A DNA stretch of 64,000 nt from an uncultured Castellaniella sp. (GTDB taxonomy: Bacteria > Pseudomonadota > Gammaproteobacteria > Burkholderiales > Burkholderiaceae_B). Made by a program: the position numbers and the translations under genes. Below the pieces are notes generated by a model. It was given only the letters and a program-made list of their open reading frames with translations. It did not search any database and was not told the DNA's origin. Every line of letters starts with the position of its first letter. Within the stretch, counting starts at the first letter, position 1. Positions 7,142-15,617 of this stretch are shown piece after piece. The stretch is from positions 620,001 to 684,000 of the forward strand of contig NZ_CALKHS010000010.1 in the NCBI RefSeq assembly GCF_937988725.1, read 5' to 3'.

Positions 7142-8569
7142 ATGACTGAAGCAGAGCTAGTTCAAACCCTGGCGCGCGGCGAAGACAGCCGACACCAATT
7201 CAAGCGCGAAGCGCACAATGCCGACAGCATCGCGGCAGAATTGGCGGCACTTGCCAACAGCGGCGGAGGCCGTTTGTTCCTAGGCGTCAGCGATGATGGC
7301 CAGATTGTCGGCTTGGATGCTGCAAATGTCCGGCAGGTCAACCAGTTGCTAAGCAATGCGGCGTCTCAACACGTACGCCCGCCGATTCACCCAATTACTG
7401 ATAACGTTCAGACCGAACACGGTGTGGTCATGGTCGTCACGGTATCCGACGGCTTATCCAAACCTTACATTGATAATCACGGACGCATCTGGGTAAAAAA
7501 CGGATCCGATAAACGTCACGTCACTGCCCGCGAAGAAATCCAGCGCCTATTTCAACGTGCCGGGTTGGTTTATGCAGATGTTATTCCCGTCACCGGCACG
7601 TCGGCTGACGATATCGACGAAAAAGCTTTTGCTGCCTACTTTACGCGTCGTTATGGCCAGCCGTCTGAAATTTCGGAGCAACCTCTGTCGCAGTTACTGC
7701 AGAACCTGGGGTTGGGCGATGGGCACGAACTGAACCTGGCTGGTTTGATGCTGTTTGGTAAACGCCCTCAGCGCTATCGCCCTGCTTTTGAAGTCAAGGC
7801 CGTTGCATTTCCAGGCCTGGTATTGCATGACAGCCGTTACCTGGACAGCGAAGATATTGGCGGTACGCTTCTGGAGCAGTACCAGCGCAGCTTTGCCTTC
7901 ATTAAACGTAACCTGCGCCATATTCAAGCTGACCGGGGCTTCAACACATTGGGCCAGTTGGAAATTCCAGAACAGGCTCTTGAAGAACTGTTGGTCAACG
8001 CCCTGATTCACCGAGACTACTTCACCAGTGCGTCGATTCGCCTGATGGTGTTTTCAGATCGTGTCGAAATAATCAGCCCTGGCCACTTACCCGATAGCCT
8101 AAGCACCGACGCCATCCGGCACGGCGCAACCAACCGCCGTAATCCTACGCTCACGGAACATGCTGTCCATATCCTGCCCTATCGGGGATTAGGGACGGGT
8201 ATACCGCGCGCACTGCATGACTGGCCTACGATTGAGCTTCTGGATGAGATAGCCAGCAACCAGTTCAAGGTTGTCGTGCCGAGGACTCAACTACCGAACG
8301 AGACCACCCCCCAAGTCACCCCCCAAGTCACCCCCCAAGTCACCCCCCAAGTCGGGGATCTACTGGCGACGATCCAAGGAGAGCAAACCCGAACGGAATT
8401 AATGGATGCTCTTGGCTTAAACGACCGCAAGCATTTTCGAGCTGCTTATCTACAACCCGCGCTTGACGCAGAATTGATTGCGATGACCATACCGGATAAA
8501 CCCAATAGTAGCTTGCAAAAATACCGAATTACCGAACAAGGGCTGGCACTACTCGCTCAGCGACATTAA
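7142..8569 (+). CDS. AlbA_2/Schlafen-type ATP-binding HTH regulator
   Basis: A 475-residue protein. The first about 125 residues form the AlbA_2 (Schlafen-like) domain: ESRHQFKR-like opening with EDSRHQFKREAHNADSIA, then LAALANSGGGRLFLGVSDDG. The middle holds an ATPase_4/RecG-like C-terminal pattern with ALEELLVNALIHRDY at about 279-293. A linker of four TPQV-type units (encoded at 8306-8353) joins a C-terminal winged helix. Such proteins are often misnamed RecG helicase; some act in defence. It is the first gene inside the ICE and has lower GC than the tra genes, suggesting separate acquisition. Confidence 0.8.
   Translation: MTEAELVQTLARGEDSRHQFKREAHNADSIAAELAALANSGGGRLFLGVSDDGQIVGLDAANVRQVNQLLSNAASQHVRPPIHPITDNVQTEHGVVMVVTVSDGLSKPYIDNHGRIWVKNGSDKRHVTAREEIQRLFQRAGLVYADVIPVTGTSADDIDEKAFAAYFTRRYGQPSEISEQPLSQLLQNLGLGDGHELNLAGLMLFGKRPQRYRPAFEVKAVAFPGLVLHDSRYLDSEDIGGTLLEQYQRSFAFIKRNLRHIQADRGFNTLGQLEIPEQALEELLVNALIHRDYFTSASIRLMVFSDRVEIISPGHLPDSLSTDAIRHGATNRRNPTLTEHAVHILPYRGLGTGIPRALHDWPTIELLDEIASNQFKVVVPRTQLPNETTPQVTPQVTPQVTPQVGDLLATIQGEQTRTELMDALGLNDRKHFRAAYLQPALDAELIAMTIPDKPNSSLQKYRITEQGLALLAQRH
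8306..8353. repeat. 12-bp minisatellite inside the AlbA_2 gene
   Basis: The unit ACCCCCCAAGTC is repeated four times without a mismatch (8306, 8318, 8330, 8342). It encodes a (TPQV)-type linker. Because the unit is a multiple of three, copy-number change would alter linker length without breaking the frame. Confidence 0.95.
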
Positions 8570-8709
8570 TTCGATAACACCCGTGCAAAACCCGCACCAC
8601 TGACCCGAAAGCCAAGGACGTGATGATCCGCCTGATTGAAAACATGCTGGCGCCCAGCCAGACCCGGCAGGATCCGTAGTCAGTCAATTCCTCCGTACCA
8701 AGGAATCCC

Positions 8710-9000
8710 ATGAACGAACCTCTCTCCGAGGTCATCCGCATCCGGGTGACCCCGTCTCATGCTGCGTGTCTGGGCGAGGCTGCTGCCTTGTCTGGCCTAT
8801 CTCTGTCCAACTACATCCGCCGCCGCCTGGCGGCTGACGACACGTTGCAGGAAGAACTGACGCTGCTGCGCCAGATCGTGGCTGACCTGGGCCAGCTGCG
8901 CGATACCCGCACGGCCACCATCGAAACCGCCCACCTAGTGCGGGCCATGGCCAAGCCTGAACACATCGCCATCGCGCAACAGACCTTGCAGCAACGCTGA
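8710..9000 (+). CDS. Ribbon-helix-helix relaxosome protein (MobC/TrwA-like)
   Basis: A 96-residue protein. EVIRIRVTPSHAACLGEAAALSGLSLSNYIRRRLAAD fits a ribbon-helix-helix/MobC-type opening, and the C-terminal half is helical. In mobilisable plasmids such proteins bind oriT and help the relaxase. It starts the transfer gene block, just before trbM and virB1, but is about 18.6 kb from the relaxase, so a relaxosome role is inferred from sequence pattern only. In the gap before it (about 8590-8679) an open frame ending KDVMIRLIENMLAPSQTR looks like the tail of a lost gene. Confidence 0.6.
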   Translation: MNEPLSEVIRIRVTPSHAACLGEAAALSGLSLSNYIRRRLAADDTLQEELTLLRQIVADLGQLRDTRTATIETAHLVRAMAKPEHIAIAQQTLQQR

Positions 9001-9066
9001 TCCCCATCCCCATCCCCGGCCCCCCTTCGGCCACTCGCTTTCCCCCTTCCCCCTGGAGCCATCCTC

Positions 9067-9744
9067 ATGCAAACCCTTCCCGCCTTGCGGGCTGGGGCGC
9101 TGGTGCTTGCCTGCGCCCTGGCCCCACTCGCCCATGCGTCCGATACCGCTGATCTACTGACCGGCATTCCCCGTCTAGCCTGCGAAGCAACACTATGCCT
9201 GTCGTCCAGTCTCCAGCCCGGTGAATGCAGCCCGTCACTGGAGCACTACTTTGGCATCAAGCGATTCAATCGGCATGGCCTGGACTGGGGTGCTACCGTG
9301 GCAGCCCGTCGCAGTTTCCTTGGGCAGTGCCCGGCTGCAACCGACCCCGGCATGCCCGAACGGGTGGAGGCCATCGCGCACGGTGCGGGCAAATGCGACG
9401 CGGATTATCTGAACCGGGCCTATGCCTCCATGGCCTACCAGTGGCGCATCCGGGGCTATCGCCAGGTAGCTGACGGCAGCACCCGTGAGCCCGTCTACGA
9501 AGTCCACGCACTCGATACCGTAACGCTGACCAAGCTGCCTGCCTGGTGCGTGGCCTACAACAACCACGCCTGGACCTATGAACTGTCCGTGCGCTATGTG
9601 GGCGAACCCCGCATGGGCGGGCACTGGGTCAAAGCCAAAGATTTCGAGGCAGCTCAGGCCCGCTGGGATGCACAACATGGCGGCGCCTGGGCGCAAGGCT
9701 GGAATTTCACGCTGACCGACCCCAGACGCGGCAGCATGGACTGA
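9067..9744 (+). CDS. TrbM/KikA/MpfK conjugal transfer protein
   Basis: A 225-residue protein with an N-terminal signal peptide (ALVLACALAPLAHA, cleavage near residue 24). The mature start contains LACEATLCLSS and PGECSPSLEHYFGI, the Cys-rich signature of the TrbM/KikA/MpfK family found in IncP and IncN transfer regions. It is predicted to be periplasmic and to aid mating-pair formation, though its precise role is not established. It immediately precedes virB1. Confidence 0.8.
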   Translation: MQTLPALRAGALVLACALAPLAHASDTADLLTGIPRLACEATLCLSSSLQPGECSPSLEHYFGIKRFNRHGLDWGATVAARRSFLGQCPAATDPGMPERVEAIAHGAGKCDADYLNRAYASMAYQWRIRGYRQVADGSTREPVYEVHALDTVTLTKLPAWCVAYNNHAWTYELSVRYVGEPRMGGHWVKAKDFEAAQARWDAQHGGAWAQGWNFTLTDPRRGSMD

Positions 9745-9756
9745 TGGATACGCCTC

Positions 9757-10392
9757 ATGCTGACTGAACTTGCTGCACTGGCATTGACCTGCGCACCCAA
9801 CATTCACCCGGTCACGCTTGACGCCCTGATCCGCCACGAATCCAGCGCCCAGCAGTACGCCATCGGCGTGAACCGCAAGAGCAAGGCCTTGCCCCGGCAA
9901 CCCGAAAACCTGAAAGCAGCCACTCAGGCGGCCGAAGATCTGATGGCCCAGGGCATCGACTTCGATGCCGGTCTGGGGCAGATCAATGTCCGTAACTGGG
10001 CCTGGCTGGGCTTGAACAGCACCACCGTGTTCGACCCCTGCCAGAACCTGGCCGCCGCCCAGACCGTCCTGGCAGATTGCTACGCCAGGGCGCTACGCAA
10101 CCACCAGCGTGAACAGCAGGCGCTGCGGGCGGCACTGTCCTGCTACAACACGGGCAATTTCAGCCGGGGCTTTGCCAATGGCTATGTGGACAAGGTGCTG
10201 GCCCAAGCGGGCATCCAGGTTCCGGCCCTCAAGCCGGTCCCCGACGATGCGGCATCGGCAGATGACCCACAGTCGTCCACGGCGGACGCCCCTGATTCCG
10301 CATCCGCACAAATACAGTCCCCGCCAACCGGCACCCCAGACGGCTTCACGGCGCATCCCATCGCCGATGGCTTTCAGCCCCCGTCCGACTGA
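9757..10392 (+). CDS. virB1: VirB1-type lytic transglycosylase
   Basis: A 211-residue protein. IRHESSAQQYAIGVN carries the catalytic Glu of the SLT fold (ALIRHESS), with FDAGLGQINVRNW and ALSCYNTGNFSRGFANGYVDKV completing the family motifs. It cleaves peptidoglycan locally so the secretion channel can cross the wall. The last 40 residues are Pro/Ser/Ala-rich and probably unstructured. No strong signal peptide is evident. It leads the virB operon. Confidence 0.88.
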   Translation: MLTELAALALTCAPNIHPVTLDALIRHESSAQQYAIGVNRKSKALPRQPENLKAATQAAEDLMAQGIDFDAGLGQINVRNWAWLGLNSTTVFDPCQNLAAAQTVLADCYARALRNHQREQQALRAALSCYNTGNFSRGFANGYVDKVLAQAGIQVPALKPVPDDAASADDPQSSTADAPDSASAQIQSPPTGTPDGFTAHPIADGFQPPSD

Positions 10393-10489
10393 TCCATACG
10401 CAGCACCGCATCCAGCGGCTACTGCCCTTCCCATTCCTTCTTCACCACACCCCACCACGCCTGCCGGCGTCTGGGGCAGGAGTCATGCC

Positions 10490-10810
10490 ATGCAGAAATT
10501 GCCTCACATCAAAAACCAGACACCCCCGCGACATTTCATAGACAAGCTGGTGACATTCTGGCTACTGGCCGGGGTCAGTCACGCGACATGGGCGCAATCT
10601 CTGGGCGGCCTGTCTCGCGCCCGCACCACCCTGCAAACCCTGAAAGACAATCTGGACATCATCCTGCCGATTGCCGCCGTCATCATCGGCGTCATCATCT
10701 TCGTGCTGTATTCGGCGGAAGTCATGCGCAAGGATGACGCCATTCGCTGGGGCATCGGTGTGCTGCTGGCCGGGTCCGCAGCCGAACTGGTTGTGCTGCT
10801 CTGGAAGTAA
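10490..10810 (+). CDS. virB2: VirB2/TrbC-type pilin
   Basis: A 106-residue protein with an N-terminal signal segment ending about ATWAQS and two membrane helices (IILPIAAVIIGVIIFVLYSA and WGIGVLLAGSAAELVVLL). This is the layout of VirB2/TrbC pilins, the main subunit of the conjugative pilus. The start at 10490 is chosen because GCAGGAG precedes it; the frame is open far upstream but without pilin character. It lies between virB1 and virB3. Confidence 0.85.
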   Translation: MQKLPHIKNQTPPRHFIDKLVTFWLLAGVSHATWAQSLGGLSRARTTLQTLKDNLDIILPIAAVIIGVIIFVLYSAEVMRKDDAIRWGIGVLLAGSAAELVVLLWK

Positions 10811-10813
10811 GCC

Positions 10814-11218
10814 ATGGCGACCCCCACCAGTAGCACACGCGCCGCCCGCATCGGCCACACAGACCAGTCGCCCGGCGACCACCAGCCCCCGAACACTTAT
10901 CCCGTTTTCAAGGGCCTGGGCCGCAAGGCGACCTTCATGGGCATCCCCACCACTTTGCTGCTCGGCGCATTCGCGTGCGTAGCGATCATCGCCATGACAG
11001 CCGGACTGATCTGGTGGGGGCTGCTGCTGGTCGTAATGCCCACGCTGGCCATGCTCACACGCGATGACGACAAAGCCATCGACATCCTCTGGCTGGAAAT
11101 CAAGACCCGTCGCACGAATCGCCAACAGCGATTCTGGCGCGGCTCCAGCTATGCCCCGCAGGGCTACCACCGCAACCGGCCCTGGCGCCGTTTGCTTTCC
11201 CGAAGGACTCTGCCATGA
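10814..11218 (+). CDS. virB3: VirB3-type inner-membrane protein
   Basis: A 134-residue protein. YPVFKGLGRKATFMGIP leads into two adjacent membrane helices (TTLLLGAFACVAIIAMTAGLIWWGLLLVV), the VirB3/TrbD pattern. It acts with VirB4 in pilus assembly at the inner membrane. Its stop overlaps the virB4 start (11215-11218), indicating coupled translation. The last 30 residues are Arg-rich. Confidence 0.85.
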   Translation: MATPTSSTRAARIGHTDQSPGDHQPPNTYPVFKGLGRKATFMGIPTTLLLGAFACVAIIAMTAGLIWWGLLLVVMPTLAMLTRDDDKAIDILWLEIKTRRTNRQQRFWRGSSYAPQGYHRNRPWRRLLSRRTLP

Positions 11219-13644
11219 CCGCAGCCACCGCACTGGCCGTTGATGAACGGCTGGTTTCCCGCTATCTGCCCTATTCCCACCATGTCACCGATCGCATCAT
11301 TGCCTGCGACAACCATGAATATCTGGCGGTCATCAAGGTGGCCGGGCGGGCGCCCGACGCCTACGACCAGGCTGAACTGAAAGACTGGATCGAGGCCCTA
11401 CACAATGTGCTGCGCGGTCTGCCCATGGGTTCGCTCGGTCTGTATTCGCACATCATCCGCAGGCGTGTGACGGAATACCCCGACAGCACGTTTGCACAAC
11501 CTTTCGCCACCCGTTTTGATGCAGCCTACCGGGCGACGTTTGACACCTCGGGGCTGATGGTCAATGACCTGTACCTGAGTGTGCTGATTCATCCCGTCGC
11601 AGACCCCGTTCTGGGCACCTTCGCCAGTCTGGAAAAGGGGGATGCAAAACGCCTGGCTCACTGGCAGGACGAATCCATCGAACGCCTGGACAGCGCCTTG
11701 CGGGCACTGACCGCAGGCCTGTACCGCTACGATCCGCAGATCCTGGGCATCGTGGATCGCCAAGGGCTGGCATTCAGCGAAACCGCTGAATTCCTGGGGT
11801 TCCTGCTGTCTGGCACTCATCGGCCTGTGCCGATCAGCCGGGAACGGCTGCGCGAAACCCTGCCCCAGGCCCGGCCCATCTTTGGCCGCCACGGCGAGTT
11901 GGGCGAACTGCGCACCATCGCCGGATCACGCCTCTTTGGCATGATGGAATTGCGCGACTACCCGGAAGCCACCAAACCGGGCCACCTGGACCGGCTGCTG
12001 GGCCTGCCCCATGAGTTTGTGCTGACGCAATCCTGGGGCAGCCACACGGGAGCCGCCGCCAAGAAGCTGGTCAAGAAACATCACAAGCTGCTGGTGGACT
12101 CGGGCGATGATTCGGTCAGCCAGGTGACGCAACTGGCCGATGTGATGGACGATCTGACATCGGCCCGCCTGGGCCTGGGGGATCACCACGCCACCCTCCT
12201 GGTGTATGGCACCTCGGCGGACGGTGTGCGTCAGGCACTGGCGCAGACAGCCACCGCCCTGGCCGAAGACGCCGTGGGCTTTCGGCCCCTGGATCGGGCC
12301 TTGGAGGCCGGATTCTGGGCGCAACTGCCGGGCAACTGGCATTGGCGTCCCCGGCCTGTGCCTATGACATCACTGAATTTTCTGTGCTTTTCCAGCCTGC
12401 ACAATCAGCTGACGGGCAAGCCTGCCGGTAACCCCTGGGGGCCAGCCGTCACGATGCTGAAAACGCAGACGGGATCGCCCTTTTTCTTCAACTTCCATGC
12501 CTCCACGGAAGACCTGGATGAAACCGGCAAACGCCGACCGGGCAACACCCTGATCATCGGCATGACCGGCAGCGGCAAAACAGTGCTGCAAGGCATGTTG
12601 CTGGCCCAGGCGCAAAAATTCGGGGCCGTGGGCGTGGTCTGGGACAAAGACCAGGGCATGCAGGTACTCATCATGGCGCTGGGTGGGCGGTACTTCAATA
12701 TCCGCCTGGGGGAGCCGACCGGCTGGAATCCCTTTCAGATGGAACCCACCAAGGGCAATGTCGCCTTCATGGTGCGCCTGGTCATCTACCTGGCCGAACG
12801 CCAGGGCGAAGCCGTCACCACCCGGCAGCGGGCCGACATCACCCAGGCGGTCCAGCAGTTGACCACTCTGATTGACCGACCGGCCAGAACGCTGTCCACC
12901 CTGAACACCTTGCTGCCCAACCCTTACAGCGAGGACGACACCCGCAGCACCATCCACGCACGCCTGGCCCCCTGGTGCCAGGGGGGTGAATACGGCTGGG
13001 TATTCGACAACCCTGCAGACGATCTGAATCTGAAAACGGACAGTGACCAGTCTGCCCTCTTTGGCTTTGATCTGACCGAACTGCTGGACGATGACGATGT
13101 GCGCGGCGCGGCCACCCTGTACCTGAAATACCGCGTCGATGCGCTGCACGACGGGCGGCGCATCATCAACCTGTACGACGAGTGCCAGCACCCGTTGAAA
13201 GACGCACATTTTCAGGAGTCCATGCAGGACGCGGCCCGCACGATCCGCAAAAAGAACGGCGTGCTGGCCCTGGCGACCCAGGAACCGGGGGCCATCATTG
13301 AAAACCCGGTGGGCGCATCCCTGGTGCAGCAAACGGCCACGCTGATCCTCTTGCCCAACCCCAAGGCCCGCGCCCGCGATTACATCGAGGGCTTTGGCCT
13401 GACGGTCGCGGAATTTGAACTGCTCCAAAGCCTGGGCGAAGCCAGCCGCAAGTTTCTGGTGAAGCAAGGGGCCAGCGTCACCGTCGCCCAATTGGACCTG
13501 TCGGGCTGCGAAGACGAATTGCTGGTGTTCTCCGGCAGCCCCGACATGGCGGACATCGCAGAACAGGCCGTCGCCCAGGCCGGGACCGATCCCGCCGCCT
13601 GGTTGCCGGTCTACCTGGCTGCCATCAAACAAGCCCGTCAGTAA
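11215..13644 (+). CDS. virB4: VirB4 secretion ATPase
   Basis: An 809-residue ATPase of usual VirB4 length. The Walker A motif GMTGSGKT is at residues 449-456; RIINLYDECQHPL carries the Walker B acidic pair, followed by KKNGVLALATQEPG, typical of VirB4. It energises pilus biogenesis and substrate transfer at the base of the type IV secretion channel. The 4-bp overlap with virB3 is conserved in many transfer operons. Confidence 0.93.
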   Translation: MTAATALAVDERLVSRYLPYSHHVTDRIIACDNHEYLAVIKVAGRAPDAYDQAELKDWIEALHNVLRGLPMGSLGLYSHIIRRRVTEYPDSTFAQPFATRFDAAYRATFDTSGLMVNDLYLSVLIHPVADPVLGTFASLEKGDAKRLAHWQDESIERLDSALRALTAGLYRYDPQILGIVDRQGLAFSETAEFLGFLLSGTHRPVPISRERLRETLPQARPIFGRHGELGELRTIAGSRLFGMMELRDYPEATKPGHLDRLLGLPHEFVLTQSWGSHTGAAAKKLVKKHHKLLVDSGDDSVSQVTQLADVMDDLTSARLGLGDHHATLLVYGTSADGVRQALAQTATALAEDAVGFRPLDRALEAGFWAQLPGNWHWRPRPVPMTSLNFLCFSSLHNQLTGKPAGNPWGPAVTMLKTQTGSPFFFNFHASTEDLDETGKRRPGNTLIIGMTGSGKTVLQGMLLAQAQKFGAVGVVWDKDQGMQVLIMALGGRYFNIRLGEPTGWNPFQMEPTKGNVAFMVRLVIYLAERQGEAVTTRQRADITQAVQQLTTLIDRPARTLSTLNTLLPNPYSEDDTRSTIHARLAPWCQGGEYGWVFDNPADDLNLKTDSDQSALFGFDLTELLDDDDVRGAATLYLKYRVDALHDGRRIINLYDECQHPLKDAHFQESMQDAARTIRKKNGVLALATQEPGAIIENPVGASLVQQTATLILLPNPKARARDYIEGFGLTVAEFELLQSLGEASRKFLVKQGASVTVAQLDLSGCEDELLVFSGSPDMADIAEQAVAQAGTDPAAWLPVYLAAIKQARQ

Positions 13645-13691
13645 GGCACGCCGGTCACGCATGACCGGCCATCACCACAGGACACACCCTC

Positions 13692-14234
13692 ATGAAGCAT
13701 GACGCAGATCGGCGCCGGGCTGAGCACGCCCGTGGCCCGGAACAGCAACAGATCCAGCAGAGTCAGGAAGCTCTCAAGGATCACGCCTTTTACAACCGCC
13801 TGGGCCTGGAAATGCCGGAATCGACGACAGCAGCAGACACCTTCCTGATTTCCATCTACTGCGAACGCTGGACCCAGGCAGACCTGGAACGTGGGCAATT
13901 CAGCCAAGGCGAAGCCGTCATCGAACGTGAAGCCGTCGATGCGGACGAATTGCAGCGTATTGCCCAGGATCACGGCATGGATTCGCCCTCCGCCTCGGAC
14001 CCACGGCATACGCCGTATCTCTGGTTCTCGTCCTCGACCCCACGTGAGGATCGCGAATATTTCGAGCAAGGTGTGCATAAGTATTACAGCCTGCACATCC
14101 ATGAAGCCGACGGCCACCGCCCGCAACCCGCCGACTGGCAACGCATCGCGGACCTGATCGGCGTGCGCTTCGATCACCCCCTGCAACCTCAGGGGCCAGC
14201 ACACGAAACGGAGGGTCCAGATCTATGTCCGTAA
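13692..14234 (+). CDS. Uncharacterised protein between virB4 and virB5
   Basis: A 180-residue soluble, acidic protein with no signal peptide or membrane segment. The first 35 residues are Gln/Glu/Arg-rich and may be coiled; a central segment TFLISIYCERWTQADLERGQF is conserved-looking but not one I can name. It overlaps the next small gene by 10 bp (14225-14234) and sits in a three-gene insert between virB4 and virB5, where related systems carry exclusion or accessory genes. No function is assigned. Confidence 0.6.
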   Translation: MKHDADRRRAEHARGPEQQQIQQSQEALKDHAFYNRLGLEMPESTTAADTFLISIYCERWTQADLERGQFSQGEAVIEREAVDADELQRIAQDHGMDSPSASDPRHTPYLWFSSSTPREDREYFEQGVHKYYSLHIHEADGHRPQPADWQRIADLIGVRFDHPLQPQGPAHETEGPDLCP

Positions 14235-14428
14235 ATCCTTCAGACCTGAACCGACCACCCACTGCGGACGAAGCCAGAGGCATGGCCTGGTGGAACATCC
14301 TGAAACCATCCGAGCGGGCGTACTGGCTTACAAAAGCTGGACCCACCAGCAGCGTGGCCGACGCCTGGGCGGTCTTCAAGCGACACCAGGCAAACCCCAT
14401 CAACCCTTCATCACAGGTCCCCCCATGA
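14225..14428 (+). CDS. Small uncharacterised protein (67 aa)
   Basis: A 67-residue protein with MAWWNILKPSERAYWLTKAGPTSSVADAW in its centre. Its start overlaps the preceding gene and its TGA overlaps the ATG of the lipoprotein gene (ATGA at 14425), so it is embedded in the virB operon by coupling on both sides, which argues that it is real. No homologous family is recognised. Confidence 0.55.
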   Translation: MSVNPSDLNRPPTADEARGMAWWNILKPSERAYWLTKAGPTSSVADAWAVFKRHQANPINPSSQVPP

Positions 14429-14811
14429 ACCGACGATATTTCATTGCCGCCTCTGGCGCTTCTCTGCTGACGCTCCTGGCTGGATGCAAGACGGAGCCTG
14501 ATGGGGAGAAGTTCGTAGGGTATTGGCTGACCGACCTTGGCCGCTATCCGCCAACGCTCATTCACATCAAACGCAATGGCGACAGTCTGCTGTTTACGGT
14601 GAACGGCTGGAATAACCTCGGCAAAGTGGGCTATCAAGCGCATACGTCCCCTGCCGTGCCGGGCGACGCAGACAACATCCTCATCGTGGCAGGCACCAAG
14701 CATGTGGCCTACGACGAAGCGACCGATCAAATCACCTCCGACAACACAACGGCCAAACGCATCACCCAGGCTGAATACGAAGCCGCGCTGATCAAGAAGC
14801 CCAGCCGATAA
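14425..14811 (+). CDS. Lipoprotein, possible entry-exclusion protein
   Basis: A 128-residue protein with a lipoprotein signal: SGASLLTLLAGC, lipobox LAGC with Cys at residue 20. The start at 14425 fits the ATGA overlap with the preceding gene. Small lipoproteins in the middle of virB operons, such as Eex of pKM101, block entry of related plasmids, so an exclusion role is inferred from position and lipobox. The mature domain (ERFVGYW-like, LIHIKRNGDSLLFTVNG) is unlike Eex of pKM101 as far as I can recall. Confidence 0.6.
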   Translation: MNRRYFIAASGASLLTLLAGCKTEPDGEKFVGYWLTDLGRYPPTLIHIKRNGDSLLFTVNGWNNLGKVGYQAHTSPAVPGDADNILIVAGTKHVAYDEATDQITSDNTTAKRITQAEYEAALIKKPSR

Positions 14812-14891
14812 TCGGTCCTGCATGACTGGCCTGCCTGACGTGTAGGCCTCTTCCTGGCAGCCCCTTGCTGCCAATTCCATTGGAGTCTCCC

Positions 14892-15608
14892 ATGACACGC
14901 TGCAAACTCATTGCGGCGGGCATTGCCCTGTCCGTCGTTTTCCTCTCCCCCGTCCACGCCAGCGGCATCCCCACCGTCGATGCGGCCACAATCGCCCAGC
15001 TGCAAGAGCAACTGCTGACCGCCAGAGATCAGTTGAAGAACCTGACCGATCAGCTGGCCACGGCCAAAAGCCAACTGGCCGCCTTTACGCAATCCAGCGG
15101 CTACGGCAACGTAGTCGGCAATCCCGATATCCGCAACCAGCTACGCGCTGCGCTGCCTGCCAGCGCCGAAGATTTGCTGAACCGATCTGGCAGCTCCAAC
15201 CTGGATGGCGATGTGGGCCGCATTGCGGACGAAGTGATGGCACCTGTGAATTTCCAGGAGGATCGCCAGGCACTCTCGAAGCGCGCACTAAATATCGAGG
15301 CGACATCCAAAGCCATGAGCGAACGGGCTTACGACTCCATGACCCGACGGCTGGCCAACGTCGATGCCCTGCAGGACAAGATCAACCAGACTACCAACCC
15401 GAAAGAAATCGCGGAACTGCAAGCCCGCATCCAGATTGAGCAGGCCAACATCCAGGCGGAACAAGCCAGGATTCAGCTTGCCTCGCAGCAGCTTGATGCC
15501 GAGCGCAACCTGCTGCAAGCCCGTGCGCAGCGGGTCTATGGCGGCTGGTTTGGCAACCAGCCAGAATCATCCGGCCATGCGACCACTGCCGAACCTTCGC
15601 GACCATAA
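14892..15608 (+). CDS. virB5: VirB5-type minor pilin
   Basis: A 238-residue protein with a signal peptide (IALSVVFLSPVHA). The mature part is a long heptad-like helical region (IAQLQEQLLTARDQLKNLTDQLATAKSQL) and a second coiled section rich in Gln/Glu (AELQARIQIEQANIQAEQARIQ), as in VirB5/TrbJ/TraC proteins at the pilus tip. The ATG at 14892 is chosen because GGAGTCTCCC precedes it and it starts the signal peptide. Confidence 0.82.
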   Translation: MTRCKLIAAGIALSVVFLSPVHASGIPTVDAATIAQLQEQLLTARDQLKNLTDQLATAKSQLAAFTQSSGYGNVVGNPDIRNQLRAALPASAEDLLNRSGSSNLDGDVGRIADEVMAPVNFQEDRQALSKRALNIEATSKAMSERAYDSMTRRLANVDALQDKINQTTNPKEIAELQARIQIEQANIQAEQARIQLASQQLDAERNLLQARAQRVYGGWFGNQPESSGHATTAEPSRP

Positions 15609-15617
15609 GGCAGCATC

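Noticed and set aside
8590..8679. Short open segment ending KDVMIRLIENMLAPSQTR as a gene remnant
   Set aside because: No start codon with a ribosome-binding site and no recognisable family; mentioned only as a possible decayed tail.
12370..13662. 430-codon minus-strand frame over virB4
   Set aside because: It lies fully opposite virB4, which has intact Walker motifs; an antisense shadow.
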